64,000 nucleotides of DNA. It comes from Danio rerio (Eukaryota; Chordata; Actinopteri; Cypriniformes; Danionidae). The translations under genes were made by a program, and so were the position numbers. The notes below the pieces were generated by a model, which had not been told where the DNA came from, made no database searches, and saw only the letters and a list, made by a program, of their open reading frames with translations. Below, one piece after another: positions 1-11,772 of this stretch; the first letter of the stretch is position 1; each line of letters begins with the position of its first letter. The stretch spans positions 43,695,001 through 43,759,000 of the forward strand of contig NC_133180.1 of NCBI RefSeq assembly GCF_049306965.1. Direction: 5' to 3'.

Positions 1-433
1 TTGTCTCGTTTCCTTAAATAGGCTATCAGTATATGCTCAGCAGACAATGGCTGTTTGGAATAAAAATTGTGTAACATTTTTCTCCACACTGTAAACACTG
101 TACTGTAGATATTAATAGTAGAGCATTTTTTGTGAATCGTTATTTCAGTGCTACTCCAGTAAAATGTCAATTGAGTCAAGCTAAAGCTTTTTATATTATA
201 CTATATTTCAGAAAAAAAATTCTATTGCCTTTATATAATGGTAAATAGTGATGCCATTGTAAATGAGTTAGTCGAACAGGTTAGTTCAAAAAGGCCAGAT
301 AATGGTCTCGATATTGTTTGCGTTATTTAAACATTTCACATTTGCACTGAATCATCTTATGAGATAGAAAACAAAATGTCAAAAAGTATAACATATAGCA
401 TACAACTTCTATCTATATACTGAGGACAATATG
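1..433. other. AT-rich intergenic DNA, nothing recognised
   Basis: I see no coding exon, RNA gene or clear repeat here. The stretch is AT-rich and ends where the inverted-repeat element at 434 begins. Confidence 0.4.
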
Positions 434-819
434 CAGTTGAAGTCAGAATTATTAGCCTCCCGTTGATTTTTTTTTTCTTTTTTAAACATTTCCCAAATTA
501 TGTTTAACAGAGCAAGGAAATTTCTGTTTAACGGAGGGAAGATTTCTTCAACACATTTCTAAACATAATAGTTTTAATAACTCATCTTTAATAACTGATT
601 TATTTTATTTTTGCCATGATGAAAGTAAATAATATTTGACTAGATATTTTTTAAGACACTTCTATACAGCTTAATGTGATATTTAAAGGCTTAAGTAGGT
701 TAATTAGGTTAACTAGGCAGGTTAGGGTAATTAGGCAAGTTATTGTAACAAAGGCTTGTTCTGTAGACTATATATATAAAAATGTGTGTGTGTGTATAAA
801 TATATATTTATATACATAT

Positions 820-907
<88 letters not shown>

Positions 908-1104
908 TATAGGGGCTAATAATTTTGAACTTAAAATGGTCTTTAAAAAATTAAAGACAGCTTTTATAGCCAAAATAAAACAATGACTTTCTCCAGACGA
1001 AAAAGTATTATCAGACATACTGTAAACATTTGTTAAACATTTAGGAAATATTTTAAAAAGAAAGAAAAAAAATCAAAGGGTGGCTAAAAATTCTGATTTC
1101 AACT
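434..1104. mobile_element. Non-autonomous DNA transposon (MITE) with terminal inverted repeats
   Basis: The left end reads AGTTGAAGTCAGAATTATTA. The right end, read on the other strand, begins AGTTGAAATCAGAATTTTTA, so the terminal inverted repeats match over about 40 bp with a few differences. There is no transposase. The centre holds a long (TA)n tract at about 836-904, which produces meaningless open frames of repeated Tyr-Ile. A truncated relative lies at 22574-22690. The family is common in zebrafish; I cannot assign the superfamily firmly. Confidence 0.7.
836..904. repeat. (TA)n microsatellite
   Basis: An almost pure TA dinucleotide run of about 68 bp inside the MITE at 434-1104. It is likely length-variable. 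Confidence 0.95.
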
Positions 1105-1785
1105 ATATATCCAAAGCAATAAACAACAATAAAAACAAAAAACTTGCTCATAATCCAGCCAACACTCAACCTAATTACATAATTAATTGTACCCATTTTA
1201 TGACTGATTTAATTGTAAGGTTTACAACTGAAGTTTACCGTCATCAGTATATTATCTATACGATGAATAAGTTGGACATTTCCAAACTTTTTTGCAGCAT
1301 AATGTGTCTGTAATTAACTTCAGTGTATTGTGTCTGAAAGTGTACATGCACTATTGAGTAAACTGCGGTGTTGGTCTGAATATTAGCCTCGTGCGTTGGC
1401 TGAACCACAAACCAGTACACAGACCAGCGCTACAGTTGGTCAGCGGTTAGTAGCTTTCACTATCATTTAATTTAAATTGCCCAATTTATTTTAAATGTCT
1501 CTATTACTGAAAGTCATGTTGTGATTTATTGAATTCTGGAAATGGGACTGGTATAATTTTTAACACACTTTTTTCCCTCCATGGTACATGTCAAAACAGC
1601 ACAAATAGTATTGGAGCCTGTAATTAACACTAATTTCTGTAGTCCTCTTTGCTCATTATATTCTGACTAATATTTTCATCAATTAACTATAAAAAATACA
1701 GTAAGCATATTTCTCAAGACACTTATTTGTTTAAAGTCTTTATTATATTTGCAAGAGGCAGCTAGAAAAAAACATGAAAAGGCAA

Positions 1786-2075
1786 AAATAAAAATTCTGT
1801 CATCATTTACTCAGCCTTTACTTGTTTCAAATCTGTCTGACTTTCTTTCGTTGAACATAAAAGCAGATATTTAGGACAAAGCTAGACACTTGTAACCACT
1901 GACTTAGTTGTTTTTCTTTTGGAACTTTTTTTCTTTTTTATGGAAGTTACAGGTTTTCAGATTTCCTTAAAATATCTGTTTTTATATTTAACAGAAGAAA
2001 GAAACTCATAAGAACCACTTAAGTATAAATGAATAGGGAGTAAAAATGTATTTTTGGGTAAACTATCCCTTTAAG
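1786..2075. mobile_element. Palindromic MITE, copy 1 (family ending AAAGGGATAGTTTACCC)
   Basis: The left half contains AAATTCTGTCATCATTTACT and the right half ends GGGTAAACTATCCCTTTAA. Both halves share the inner motif of a repeat that folds back on itself (TTTCTTTCGTTGAACATAAA against TTTAACAGAAGAAAGAAACT). Related copies or halves lie at about 12528, 16612, 17995, 49741, 51860 and 58816. This is a highly repeated zebrafish element, probably hAT-derived; it has no coding capacity. Confidence 0.7.
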
Positions 2076-3689
2076 TGAGAGTGTTTTTAAGCAGATGTAC
2101 AGTATTTGGTATTTGGTTTTAGTTCCTCAAACTGGGAGGTGGTTTGTATTTTTGATTTAAAAATGCATTGGAATTTGATTTGTTCGACATTAAAATATGC
2201 ATCATATAGACTTATTTAAGTTTGAGCTGGATTAGGTGTGTTCAGTTGAGGTATAGGAAATCACCTTTTCTTTTCTACGCCCCATGATGTTAGAATGAAT
2301 TACCATGATTATAATAAATTAAACAATTATAACAAATTACTATCAGCAGACCATGAATGCCCCCAAAACTTTAGATGAGATGCAGTAGTAAAGACATATG
2401 TTGAATATTGCTGCACTGTAGGGAATTTAAAGAAAAAAGAAATCTGAAGAAACCAAACACAATGAACTCAATAGTGCGTTGACCACAGATTTGCTTGTGA
2501 TAATATCATGTTAAAATACCAAGCAGTAAAATACAATGTGCTTTTTTATGTAAGATAAAATAAATAAAGCACAAAGCCAAACATTGCTCTCACTCAGCTT
2601 TCACTTGATGTAATATTTGTATGCAACCTTAATGATTTTGAATACAGAGTTTTTTTTATTTGAAACCCATTATTTAAAACACACTAGTCACATGCGGGAA
2701 AAGGTGGATATTTTTAGACACTCCTGAACTAAATGACTATAACTGCTTTTATTAATGTCAAACTAATGATCGTTAATAAAGAAATCAAATCTCCTTTGAT
2801 ATTTTCTGGCCCTCTATCATTATGTAAGTTTCAGTACTCAAAACTTCCCCTTTTAGTTTAAAACAGCTTTCATTACCAATCAGCCAAAGTGACTCCTTTT
2901 GAAATTAATTTGATTACGCAATAATGTGATGAAAAACCTCTTCTGCAGAAGTTCAATGCCTAATTCATAAGTCGAAAACAGTTGCATTGGTTTCCTTCAG
3001 ATCTCATAGGAATTAGTCAGTTTATTTTTAATAAAGTTCCTGATTGCATCAGAAAGAAACTTTACTTTAGTTTATTTTATTGCAGATTTCTTTCAAACAA
3101 TTTACTACAGACTTTACACATGGAGAGAGAATGAAACAAAAATATGACGTAACTACTTTAGAACATAATACTGCAAATGTGAGTGATAATGTTTTGTCTT
3201 GTTACTTGTGTCACTATTGTGCATTGCAGATACTTTATATGGACTATTTGTAAGGTTTTCGTTTCTATACAAGAACCTGAATGTATTTACCATTATACCA
3301 AGACTATCAATTGTTTCACAGGCAAATGTTTTGTGTAGCAGACATATGCATCACCATATGGAGCATAAGAACAGGACGTGTGTTTGGATATAACTTTTTT
3401 TGACCACACTTCTTTATTATTGTTCATTTATTCGTTTGCTGGAAAACTGAATGTAGAAATAGTTTTGAAACAAATCTTTGCGCTTAAACAAAATTAAATA
3501 TGTAGGCTAATGGATGTCTTCAGTGGAGTAAGTTTCCACCGTTTCCTTATCTACTAATGTAAAGGAGTAAAGTGGAAAAGTAAAGAGAAAGTAAAGAGGC
3601 TGAAAAGAAGAGGCTCATTCTTTATCCTTGCGCTGCAGATGGTCTGTTTAACTGTTTTCTCACTAGTGAAGCATTAAGTTTTTCCTCTT
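2076..3689. other. Intergenic DNA, nothing recognised
   Basis: AT-rich sequence with only short chance reading frames. I see no conserved protein motif, RNA gene or clear repeat ends. Confidence 0.35.
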
Positions 3690-3968
3690 ATAAAGTCTGC
3701 CATGTAATATTACAAATGTGCCATGGCACAACACAACTGACTCTTAATGGGAGATGAGACTCTGATTTGTTTAATGTACGTTATGCTCCAAACACACCCT
3801 TAACTCATTAAGTGAATAAGCACAGCTCTGTTAGACCATGTGCCAGGGCACAGACCATATTTTTCTGTCTTTTAAAACAGCAAAAGTGGATTCAGACATG
3901 CCCTTAATGATTTTGTGCCATGCGCTTTAGACTTTGCACCTAGATCATTAAAATAGAGCCCTAAGACT
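3690..3968 (-). mobile_element. Dispersed repeat fragment (end motif TAGGGCTCTATTTTAATGAT)
   Basis: The minus strand from 3965 reads AGGGCTCTATTTTAATGATC and continues with an AAAGTCTAAAGCGCATGGCA block, a sequence I recall as a frequent fish DNA-transposon derivative. Only one end is clear, so this is probably a partial copy. The left limit is approximate. Confidence 0.45.
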
Positions 3969-4322
3969 AAATTTCACTGTCAGTGTCTTTGGCTGAACTT
4001 TGAAGTTTTCTTTTTCTTTCATGAATTACACTCTTGAGAGGGGGTTTAAAACTTACTCGAATATGCAAAACTATTGTGGGAATTTGCTTGTTAATCTTGA
4101 ATATTACATCATGTATGCATTGTAAAGAGAGATCAAAACAGGAGAGTTCAACTCACTTAAAATGTATGTTGAAATACTGTTTACAATAGTAATAATCATG
4201 AATGCATGATGCTCACAGAGCTGTTGTTTACTATGAACATAGTTTTAATTACAGTTTGGAATCGTAGAATGCAAGAACAATTATGAAATGGGAGAGAACA
4301 CATCATTTGTAGATAGAAAAGC

Positions 4323-4328
4323 TTTATT
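4323..4328 (-). terminator. Poly(A) signal of chemokine A
   Basis: AATAAA on the minus strand, 230 bp after the stop codon of chemokine A, in an AT-rich context. Confidence 0.6.
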
Positions 4329-4557
4329 TGACACATTTTTTTTTTTTTACAAAAATACTGTAATTTAGCAAACTATTTAAAAAACTGTACATATGACACA
4401 TTGTTCAGTTATTTGTTTTTAGAGAACTTGAATTTTCAAAACTCAGTAGTCAGGAAATCAGCTGATGCATTAGCAAACATTTTAAAGATTTTGAAGATTA
4501 CTTAAGTAAAACACAATTGAATTTGGCAGTGTATAAATACAGCAGATATGTCAGGAA

Positions 4558-5262
4558 TCATTTAAAGGCAGTCGGTGCTGATGTTGATGAAGTCATGGAG
4601 CTCTTCACTGTGCCAGTTGTTGTACTGTGTGGCACAGACTGCTGCATCCTGCAAACACAAGAAACATTTCATTTAATAACTATTTTAGTTTGGGGGTCCT
4701 GTTAAATTGCCTGTTTTGTTTGTGGTGAATATATTTGTGAAGCAGACATAAATATACATAAGCAGAAATTCTCACCTTTTCCCAATAGCCTTTAAGACAA
4801 CATTTTGGGTGAATTTTGAGTCTGGATTCAAGCATTTCTGTCCTGCACCGTTTTTCAGAGTCACACTGTGAAAGATCAAAAGAGATGCAGATATTACATG
4901 AAGCTGATAAACTTCATTTAAAATAATTTTTAAAAACTGTATAGAAAAGTTATGCCATATGCTTACACAATCTCATTTTTGTTGCAAGATGGACTCGGAG
5001 GGAAGATTTCCACCTTCTCAATATTCTTCAATAAAACCATGTTTATGCCTTTGTCAGCACAGAAGCACCTGGCTCTTGAAGTGTTGTCTTGACCTGGAAA
5101 TGATATATATATATTTAATGTTTCATATTTAATTTAACTTAAAAAACCTCAGCATGAGAAAAGATACATGAGCTGAATGATATTGATGCGTTTCTGAAAC
5201 TCACCGTTCACCTTTCCAGCGATCAGGCAGGTCAGAAGAAGAAAAGCTGCAAGAGTCTTCAT
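4558..5262 (-). CDS. cxcl11-like: CXC chemokine A, CXCL11-like, with Ser/Thr-rich tail
   Basis: Secreted chemokine of the CXCL9/10/11 type; such proteins attract Cxcr3-bearing leukocytes. Coding exons on the minus strand are 5262-5205, 5093-4967, 4865-4776 and 4648-4558. Each is bounded by AG/GT signals and the phases fit (58+127+90+91 nt, 121 aa). The signal peptide is about residues 1-20 (MKTLAAFLLLTCLIAGKVNG). The cysteines are C29-F-C31, C56 and C73, with no ELR before the CXC. The CXCL11 hallmark TLKNGAGQKCLNPDSKF is present. The last exon adds about 30 residues very rich in Ser and Thr, instead of the usual short basic helix end. A polyadenylation signal lies at 4328-4323. Which zebrafish cxcl11 paralogue this is cannot be decided without a database. 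Confidence 0.9.
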
Positions 5263-5347
5263 GGTCTTCTTGTTCTTGTTCTTGTTCTAGATGAACTGAG
5301 CTCGTCTGGGTCAGTCAGATTATGACTGAGGATCCGAAGGAGTTCAA

Positions 5348-5390
5348 TTAAATACTGGAGCATCAGGGGCTTCCCCCCAGTTTTACTTCC
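5348..5390 (-). promoter_or_regulatory. Promoter of chemokine A: TATA-like box, NF-kB site, Ets/IRF-like site
   Basis: Read on the minus strand, GGAAGTAAAACT (5390-5379) resembles an Ets/IRF composite element. GGGAAGCCCC (5375-5366) fits the kappa-B consensus GGGRNNYYCC exactly. TATTTAA (5354-5348) is TATA-like and lies about 90 bp before the ATG. The order and spacing are as in IFN-gamma/NF-kB driven CXCL10/11 promoters. Function is inferred from sequence only. Confidence 0.55.
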
Positions 5391-6427
5391 CATTTGTGCT
5401 CCAACTTCCTCTGCTTTTTCTTTTTTTATTATGATTTCTCAGAAACACTGACCTGAACCTTCTTGAAGAAAAGGTATATGATTTAGGGCACACTGAGTTG
5501 AACTTTCCCTGAATGAAGAAGAAAATTTTTAATAATAACTCTAAAATATTCATGCACAATTTTCTTTGTTGGGAAACCATCATGGGCCAAAACTTTGCAA
5601 AAGCAAAACTTAAAACACACTATAAATTATTAAAAAGACGAAGCAACGCATGCAAATGCATTTATGCCAACCCTTAGCTTTTATGCATTAACTCTGTAGT
5701 TTGCATAAAGAAACAGACCCACTAAGATTGAGATGAAATCAAACTGATTAAATAACCAAAGACTGTTAGACCATCAGACCAAAAGACAAAATGAGAGAAT
5801 TTTAATTTAATTTAATTTATTGACAAAGAACTGAAGTCAATAATGAACAAAGATATGCATTATCTCAGAGAGACACAACCCAAAAAGAAAAAGAAAAACT
5901 GATATGGAAAACAAGTTGCTGTTATTTAACAGTTTCTGTATTTTGTGGATCACAAGAGTTTTCCATTTATTTAAAGTTGTGTTTATATATATATATATAT
6001 ACATTTGTTCATTTCAATGGAGGTCAGTATATTTATATATATATATATTAAATGGAGCTTATGTCTGTGTCTGGAGTGAAATGATGCCTTGCTGCTTTTC
6101 AGTCTAGTGTATTTTTTATTTTTTTTCAATTGCAACATGTCGAGCCTTACTGTCATTTGACTGGATGACAATTGTCAACTCTCATGGACTGCAGGCATTA
6201 AATTAGATTAAATGCACAGGGACCACAAAAACATGAGCTGACAAGTGATGTCCATTGTAATTGACACAGTTAAAAAAGTGAATTCTGTTGACATTTTAGT
6301 CGTTTTAAGTACTACTATATAATTAAGTATATAATATAATATAATAGGGTGCCAGTGGAGGCTATTCGCATTCTGCATTCTGGAGGTGAAGACATCTTGA
6401 AAATGGTCATGTCTCATCTGTACAGCA
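5391..6427. other. Intergenic DNA with short TA tracts, no gene seen
   Basis: AT-rich sequence with short TA runs near 5987 and 6038. Reading frames here are short and show no family features. Confidence 0.35.
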
Positions 6428-6518
6428 AATATAATATAATATAATATAATATAATATAATATAATATAATATAATATAATATAATATAATATAATATAAT
6501 ATAATATAATATAATATA
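6428..6518. repeat. (TATAA)n microsatellite
   Basis: About 18 copies of a 5-bp ATAAT/TATAA unit directly before a SINE. A shorter run of the same unit occurs at about 6330-6345 and traces of it after the SINE, so the SINE probably landed inside an existing pentanucleotide repeat. Confidence 0.95.
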
Positions 6519-6830
6519 GAGTGATGCAGTGGCGCAGTAGGTAGTGCTGTCGCCTCACAGCAAGAAGGTTGCTGATTTGAGCCTCGGCTGGGTTTGTTGG
6601 CGTTTTTGTGTGGATTTTGCATGTGCTCCCTGTGGTCATGTGGCTTTCCTCCGAGTGCTCTAGTTTCCCCCACAGTCCAAAGACATGCAGTAGAGATGAA
6701 TTGGGTAAACTAAATTGGTGCAAATGAATGTGTATAGATGTTTCCCAGGGATGGGTAGCAGCTGGAAGGGCATCTGCTGCGTAAAACATGAGCTGGATAA
6801 GTTGGTGGTTCATTCCGCTGTGAATGAATA
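6519..6830 (+). mobile_element. DANA SINE, near full length
   Basis: The tRNA-like head GTGGCGCAGTAGGTAGTGCTGTCGCC-type region is followed by the B-box-like GATTTGAGCC, the CCCCCACAGTCCAAAGACAT core, the GCAGCTGGAAGGGCATCTGC block and the GGTTCATTCCGCTGTG tail. These are the hallmarks of the zebrafish DANA SINE, which moves with LINE help. It is diverged and lacks the last part of the tail. Confidence 0.85.
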
Positions 6831-7256
6831 TAATATAATTAGTAGTACAGGAAACAATATATAAAGAAATAAGCCTGGAAAATAACAGAAAAAGTACTGA
6901 CAGTTAATTGAAGTTACAAAATATGAAAAACTGCTAATTTACAGATTTTTTTTACCGTGCAAAACAAAAAACAAAATAAAGTTACAAAAAAACCTTACCT
7001 ATATTATAAACAAGCACAGAGAGAACATATCCAGATAAAAACTGTTTGTCTCTCAATCTTTTCAAATAAAGGATAAGTTTAACAAAATTTTTCAGCAATG
7101 TTATATCGAACATTTTAAAATGTGTGAAACTCTCCAAAACAATTGAAAAAAATATAAATGCTATAGCCTCAGCTTTATTCAAACTGCTTTAGTTTTTCTA
7201 AATAGGTCTCGCATCTATCTCTAAACCAGACTTAACCTAACTGCTGGTCATCATTT
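6831..7256. other. Intergenic DNA, nothing recognised
   Basis: AT-rich sequence between the SINE and the MITE at 7257; no feature seen. Confidence 0.35.
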
Positions 7257-7473
7257 TCAGTGTAACTCAATACTCAAATTAGTATATATTTTTTGCTCAT
7301 TCAAACTACTTATTTAAAGTGAGCTGAAACAACAAAATTCTTAAGATTTCATTGGGACAACTTAATTTTTTATGTTCAATCCTCACAAATTTGTTAAAAG
7401 TGTTAAGTCAACTTAATCAATTTGTGTTGGAAAAACATGAATGAATTGTGTGGAACCCTGCATTTTACAGTGA
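7257..7473. mobile_element. Short MITE ending in TTTTACAGTG (EnSpm-like type)
   Basis: The block runs from CAGTGTAACTCAATACTC to GGAACCCTGCATTTTACAGTG. Its inner blocks include CTTAATCAATTTGTGTTGG and GAATTGTGTGGAACCCTGC. A fragment with the same right end (TGTGTGGAACCCAGCATTTT) lies at about 33760-33845. I recall this as a frequent zebrafish element, probably of the CACTA/EnSpm kind. It has no coding capacity. Confidence 0.55.
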
Positions 7474-7565
7474 AGAATGATAACTTGAAAAATCTTCTTT
7501 CTAATTAGAAAAACTTTCTAGATGAATTTAATGAATATTTATCTGCTATCTAATGACTGAAAACC

Positions 7566-8207
7566 AGTGGTGGAAAATGTACAAAAAATCATACTCAAGT
7601 AAAAGCACCATTATTTGCCCAAAAATGCTGTGGAGTGAAGGTATCTGTTGTAAATATTCATCAAAGTATGAGAAACAGTAGACCTTTTAAAAGTACTCAA
7701 GAGTAGTGAGTATTACATTGTTAAAGGCTGATGCATTAATGAAATTTGTGCAGGGATGTGTAAATGTAACATTATGTAGTGCATTTAGTTATTGTCTAAA
7801 ACTATTTGACTATTTTAGTCAGTGAAATTCTGTTCAGACTTCTCATCAGTTACATGCAGTCTCTGAATCACTGCGATTTTGGACATCTTCTTGGACACTT
7901 TTAATGCTTCCAAACAGTTTGCTGCATTTTAAAAGTGCTCATGCTTGTAAGCGATTTACTTTCTATGTGCTATTTGACTGGACAGGAATCACAGGACTGA
8001 TTTTTCTTCTTAGCCAATCTCCATAGACAAGAAAAAATATAGTAGTGACTGCAAGGTAATGTAAATTAGTAAAATGACTGATATAGGACTAACTATATAC
8101 TCAAGGAAAAGTGAAAGTACATATTTTTAAACCTGCTTACAATTCCTGAGAAAATCTACTCGATTACAGTAATTTGAGTATTTGTGATGTGTTACTTTAC
8201 ACCACTG
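7566..8207. mobile_element. hAT-like non-autonomous element (CAGTGGTGG ends)
   Basis: The left end is CAGTGGTGGAAAATGTAC, followed by TACTCAAGTAAAAGCACC. The right end is GTTACTTTACACCACTG. The inverted ends and the inner ACTCAAGTAAAAG motif match a well-known fish hAT-type repeat. The flanks (ctgaaaaac / ctgacaac) form an imperfect target duplication. There is no transposase. Confidence 0.6.
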
Positions 8208-8576
8208 CTGACAACATTCTTTATTTACTCGCTGTTCAACACATGCTTGAATTACAGATCTTTGAAAGTGCGGTTGAGATCAGCTGGATTTGCTGGTTTG
8301 ATTGTAAATGTTGGATTTATTTTACAATGTCAGTAAGAAACACATGCAGGACCAAGCGTATTTTCTGTGGAAGATGGTTAAATAATTTCACTACCTCTTT
8401 ATTTTTATAAGTCACCATAAACATTATACTGTAGGTCATATGCAGAAGAGAAAGAAATGCTGACCTCAATTTTGGTTAAAGATGTAAGCATTTGAACAAT
8501 ACGATTTCTCTAATTAGCCCTGGATCAAGTGATGAGTCGTAACATTTAGAAAAACTTACCAAAAAAACAAATGAGT

Positions 8577-10027
8577 AATACTTTATAATAACAACACACT
8601 AAGAACCATTTATTAAGCATCAGCAAATAGTGAATTAATAATCTGTTGAGCATAAAATTAATAAATGTTAGTTAGCAGTTCATAACTGCAGCAACAAATC
8701 AAATGAAATCAGGCCTTTACTTGTCACATAACCTTTCGTGTAGTGAAATTGAAGCCCCCCAACCGTACACAAACATCAGAATTTTCAGGGGAAGACAGGT
8801 CACAGGAGGTAGCATTTAGAAAAAGGAAGTAAGATACATTTTAGGAGAGGGAGGCAAAAAAACCTCCCTCTCACCTTGCTCTTGAATTAGGGGAGATCAT
8901 CTTGCTCTTGAGATCAGGGGAAAAAAAAGCCCCGCAATCAGCACATAAACATGCAAACAAGACATAACATTGCCACAGGGGATGGGAACAGGGGGTGTGG
9001 ATATATAGTCCAATGAGGGTGGGCAGCCATGGGGTGCTGGTCACGGACTCGCATGTCTGACCCGCAAATGCTCTGTTTTTTACGTACAAGCATATTTATA
9101 ATGTGCTTAATAATTGTACTTTCATACTTTGTTAATGATTTATTTTTCATTACTAAATTAAGCTCTGCATTATTAACAAACCAGTTATTTAAGCATAGTT
9201 GTTTTTTAAGATCATTCAGAACGAGTTAGTAAATGATTAGTAAACTATTCAAATGAACATTTCTAATTCTTACTATTCAGGCATGTACTAATAGTTAATT
9301 TGTAAAATTTGTGAATGCTTTATTAACTCGACTTCTGTTTTGTGACCTAATCTAGAGTGAGGACTGTTTATGCTTTATAAATGCCTTATAAATGACAATT
9401 AAAGGCTCAGTTAAATTCTAGAAAAAAGAAAATGAACGACTTTATTAATTTCTATTCGTTTGAAGATACACAAATGAAACTATATCAAATAAAAAAAATA
9501 ATCTTTGCAACCTTATCTAAAATAAAATGATGATACAGTTTAAACACTGCATCCTATTATATTGTTAAATTAGTATATTGTTGTTGTTTTATGCAATTTT
9601 ATTTTTACATTTTGATAAGACTGCAAAGGTTATTATTCATTTGATACCAAGCCTTTAATTGTCATTTATAAGGTATTTATAAAGCATAAATAGTCCTCAC
9701 TTAAGATTAGGTTGCAAAACTGCATGAAGTTGAGTTATTAAAGCAGTTGTTAACATACAAATTAACTATTAGTATATGCCTGAATAATAAGATATATAAA
9801 CGTTAATTTGAATAGTTTATTAATCATTTATCTTAGAAAACAATGTATGAAAGTACAATTGTTTAGCACATTATAAATATGGTTATAGGTCAAGAATACA
9901 GCATTTGTAGCTGCAGTTATAAACAGCTTACTAACGTTTATTAAGGTAGAGTTAATGCTTAACAAATAATGTACTCTGCTAATGCTTAATAAATGATTCA
10001 TAGTCTGTAATTATTATAAAGTGTTAC
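8577..10027. mobile_element. Long-inverted-repeat element with its left arm split by an insert
   Basis: The left arm starts AATACTTTATAATAACAACA. The right arm, read backwards, starts AACACTTTATAATAATTACA. The arms then match for several hundred bp, ending with left GACAATTAAAGGCT at about 9412 and right AGCCTTTAATTGTC at about 9650. The left arm is broken at about 8693 by a block of about 370 bp that ends near 9063. The match resumes at ATTTATAATGTGCTTAATAA, against ATTTATAATGTGCTAAACAA on the reverse of the right arm. No transposase is seen. This is a foldback-type element of unknown family. Confidence 0.7.
8693..9063. mobile_element. Unassigned insertion inside the inverted-repeat element
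   Basis: This block has no counterpart in the right arm of the element at 8577-10027. CAAATG is found at both of its edges and may be the target duplication. It is more GC-rich than its surroundings. It contains a small hairpin (GGGAGGC, A-run, CCTCCCTC) and a direct repeat of TTGCTCTTGA. I do not recognise the family and see no coding potential beyond short frames. Confidence 0.45.
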
Positions 10028-11700
10028 CAACATAGGCTTAGAAAAATAAACATATTTTTTAGGCCATATTTTTGTGCAAAAATGACATTTTAAAGTAATG
10101 TTTTATAGAGTGGATTGAATATTTCAAAAATGAAAGTATTTTACTGATGAAATGCACTTACTAATCAAATGTTGGAATACCAAATTATTTAGGCATAAAC
10201 AAACATCAAATCAGGATATCGGAAATCACTTCTCCTTTAACTGGAAAATCATCAAGTATTTTCACTACCTTATTCTTTATATAGGACCATGAGCAGTTGT
10301 GCTGAAGTCATTCTGAATGTCACAATCATGCATGAGAAATGAAAATGAAAGAGAGACTGAAAGTCCTTTTGGGAAATCTGGAAATGAACAAAACAATAAG
10401 CTCTTTAAATGATTCATTACTATATCAATGTATTGCCAGAAATGATGGGTGGTGTTTTTTTTTAAAAAGCACAATTAAACACAAACTGACCTCCAGCCAC
10501 TGTCACAGTTTACAAACAGATCCCAATCGCAGAACAGGCAGGGAATTTCCCCCCAAAAAGTCTTTAATCTGAAAACAAAACAAGCCCAAACTGTACCCAA
10601 TAGAGCTGGAAAACTAAAGACACAATAGGGCACAAAATGGAAAAAAATAATAAAACAAGCAAACAAGAACAAAACTAAAAAAGGATGATTGACCAAGTAC
10701 TTTACTTGACCTGTAACTAGACTTGACTTAAAAAAGTACGCAAAACGAACATGTCTCAAAAGGTTGGTAAATCTTAAATAATAAAAAATGCCTTCAATGT
10801 GAGATATGTCAGATATTATGAGCAAAAATTATTTCAAAGTTTTGCTTATTATTACACATGATAAGAATTATATCATACAATCAATGTTGTTGTTTATATA
10901 TTTAGTTTCATATTAAAAAAGATATTTAAATATGATGTGCAATAAAAAATGTGCTTTCACATGTTGTACAATGGCATTGTATCCAATAAATATTATACCA
11001 GCTAACAAATAGCGGAGCATGCATGTTGATTTGTACATGTTTGATGACTTAAGATTACTAAAACTGTTTGATAATCAGTTTGGATTGTAAATATTTAACC
11101 TGTGTGAACTCTTCAGATTCATGTACATATACAATGTATAAATGCTGTGCATTGACCATGCCATATCTGACATTTTTCAGTCTTTTTACATGTTCATCAA
11201 TCATACATACTCCTTAATTTACATAATTTGTGATTTGTGAAATGATGGTGATTTATGGTAAGGGTGTCTGATATCTAGCTGGAAATTTAAATAATCTTTG
11301 CGTATAGGGGCACACTTATTATGTGGATAATTCAGTTAAAAGGAACAGACAACTTTAAAAATAGAAAATCCCTTTTATTTTCAAAGTGTAGACGTACAGA
11401 TGTACAACAACACAATTAATCTTCTTAAGTGGACTGTATAACAGTGCTTTTTATTGGTTCTAAGAAAAGGAATACAAAATAAAATTGCAAAACTGATTAT
11501 ATATATATATAATATTTAATTATGCTACAGTCTGTTGCATGTGTTATCAATCTCATTTTTCACAATGGTTTATACAGATCTCTATAGTCACACTCAAACA
11601 ACATGTAAACTGTCAGCCATGGTGGTTTTACAGTATCTAACAGGGTGTCCTTTAATGGCTTATTGCTGGATCCTGAAAAGACCACACACACTTCATCATC
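10028..11700. other. Intergenic DNA, nothing firmly recognised
   Basis: AT-rich sequence. Short frames on both strands lack recognisable domains. The right end merges into the 3' untranslated region of chemokine B. Confidence 0.35.
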
Positions 11701-11706
11701 AGACTT

Positions 11707-11712
11707 TTTATT
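11707..11712 (-). terminator. Poly(A) signal of chemokine B
   Basis: AATAAA on the minus strand, about 60 bp after the stop codon of chemokine B. Confidence 0.55.
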
Positions 11713-11772
11713 TAATTGATTAATTTCAGAAATAGCCATATCATATTTGATAACTACAGACTACAAAAAGTG

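Noticed and set aside
676-1018. Open frames rich in Tyr-Ile on both strands
   Set aside because: They are translations of a (TA)n microsatellite inside a MITE.
6208-6813. 201-codon minus-strand open frame
   Set aside because: It runs through a pentanucleotide repeat and a SINE; the protein is repeat-derived.
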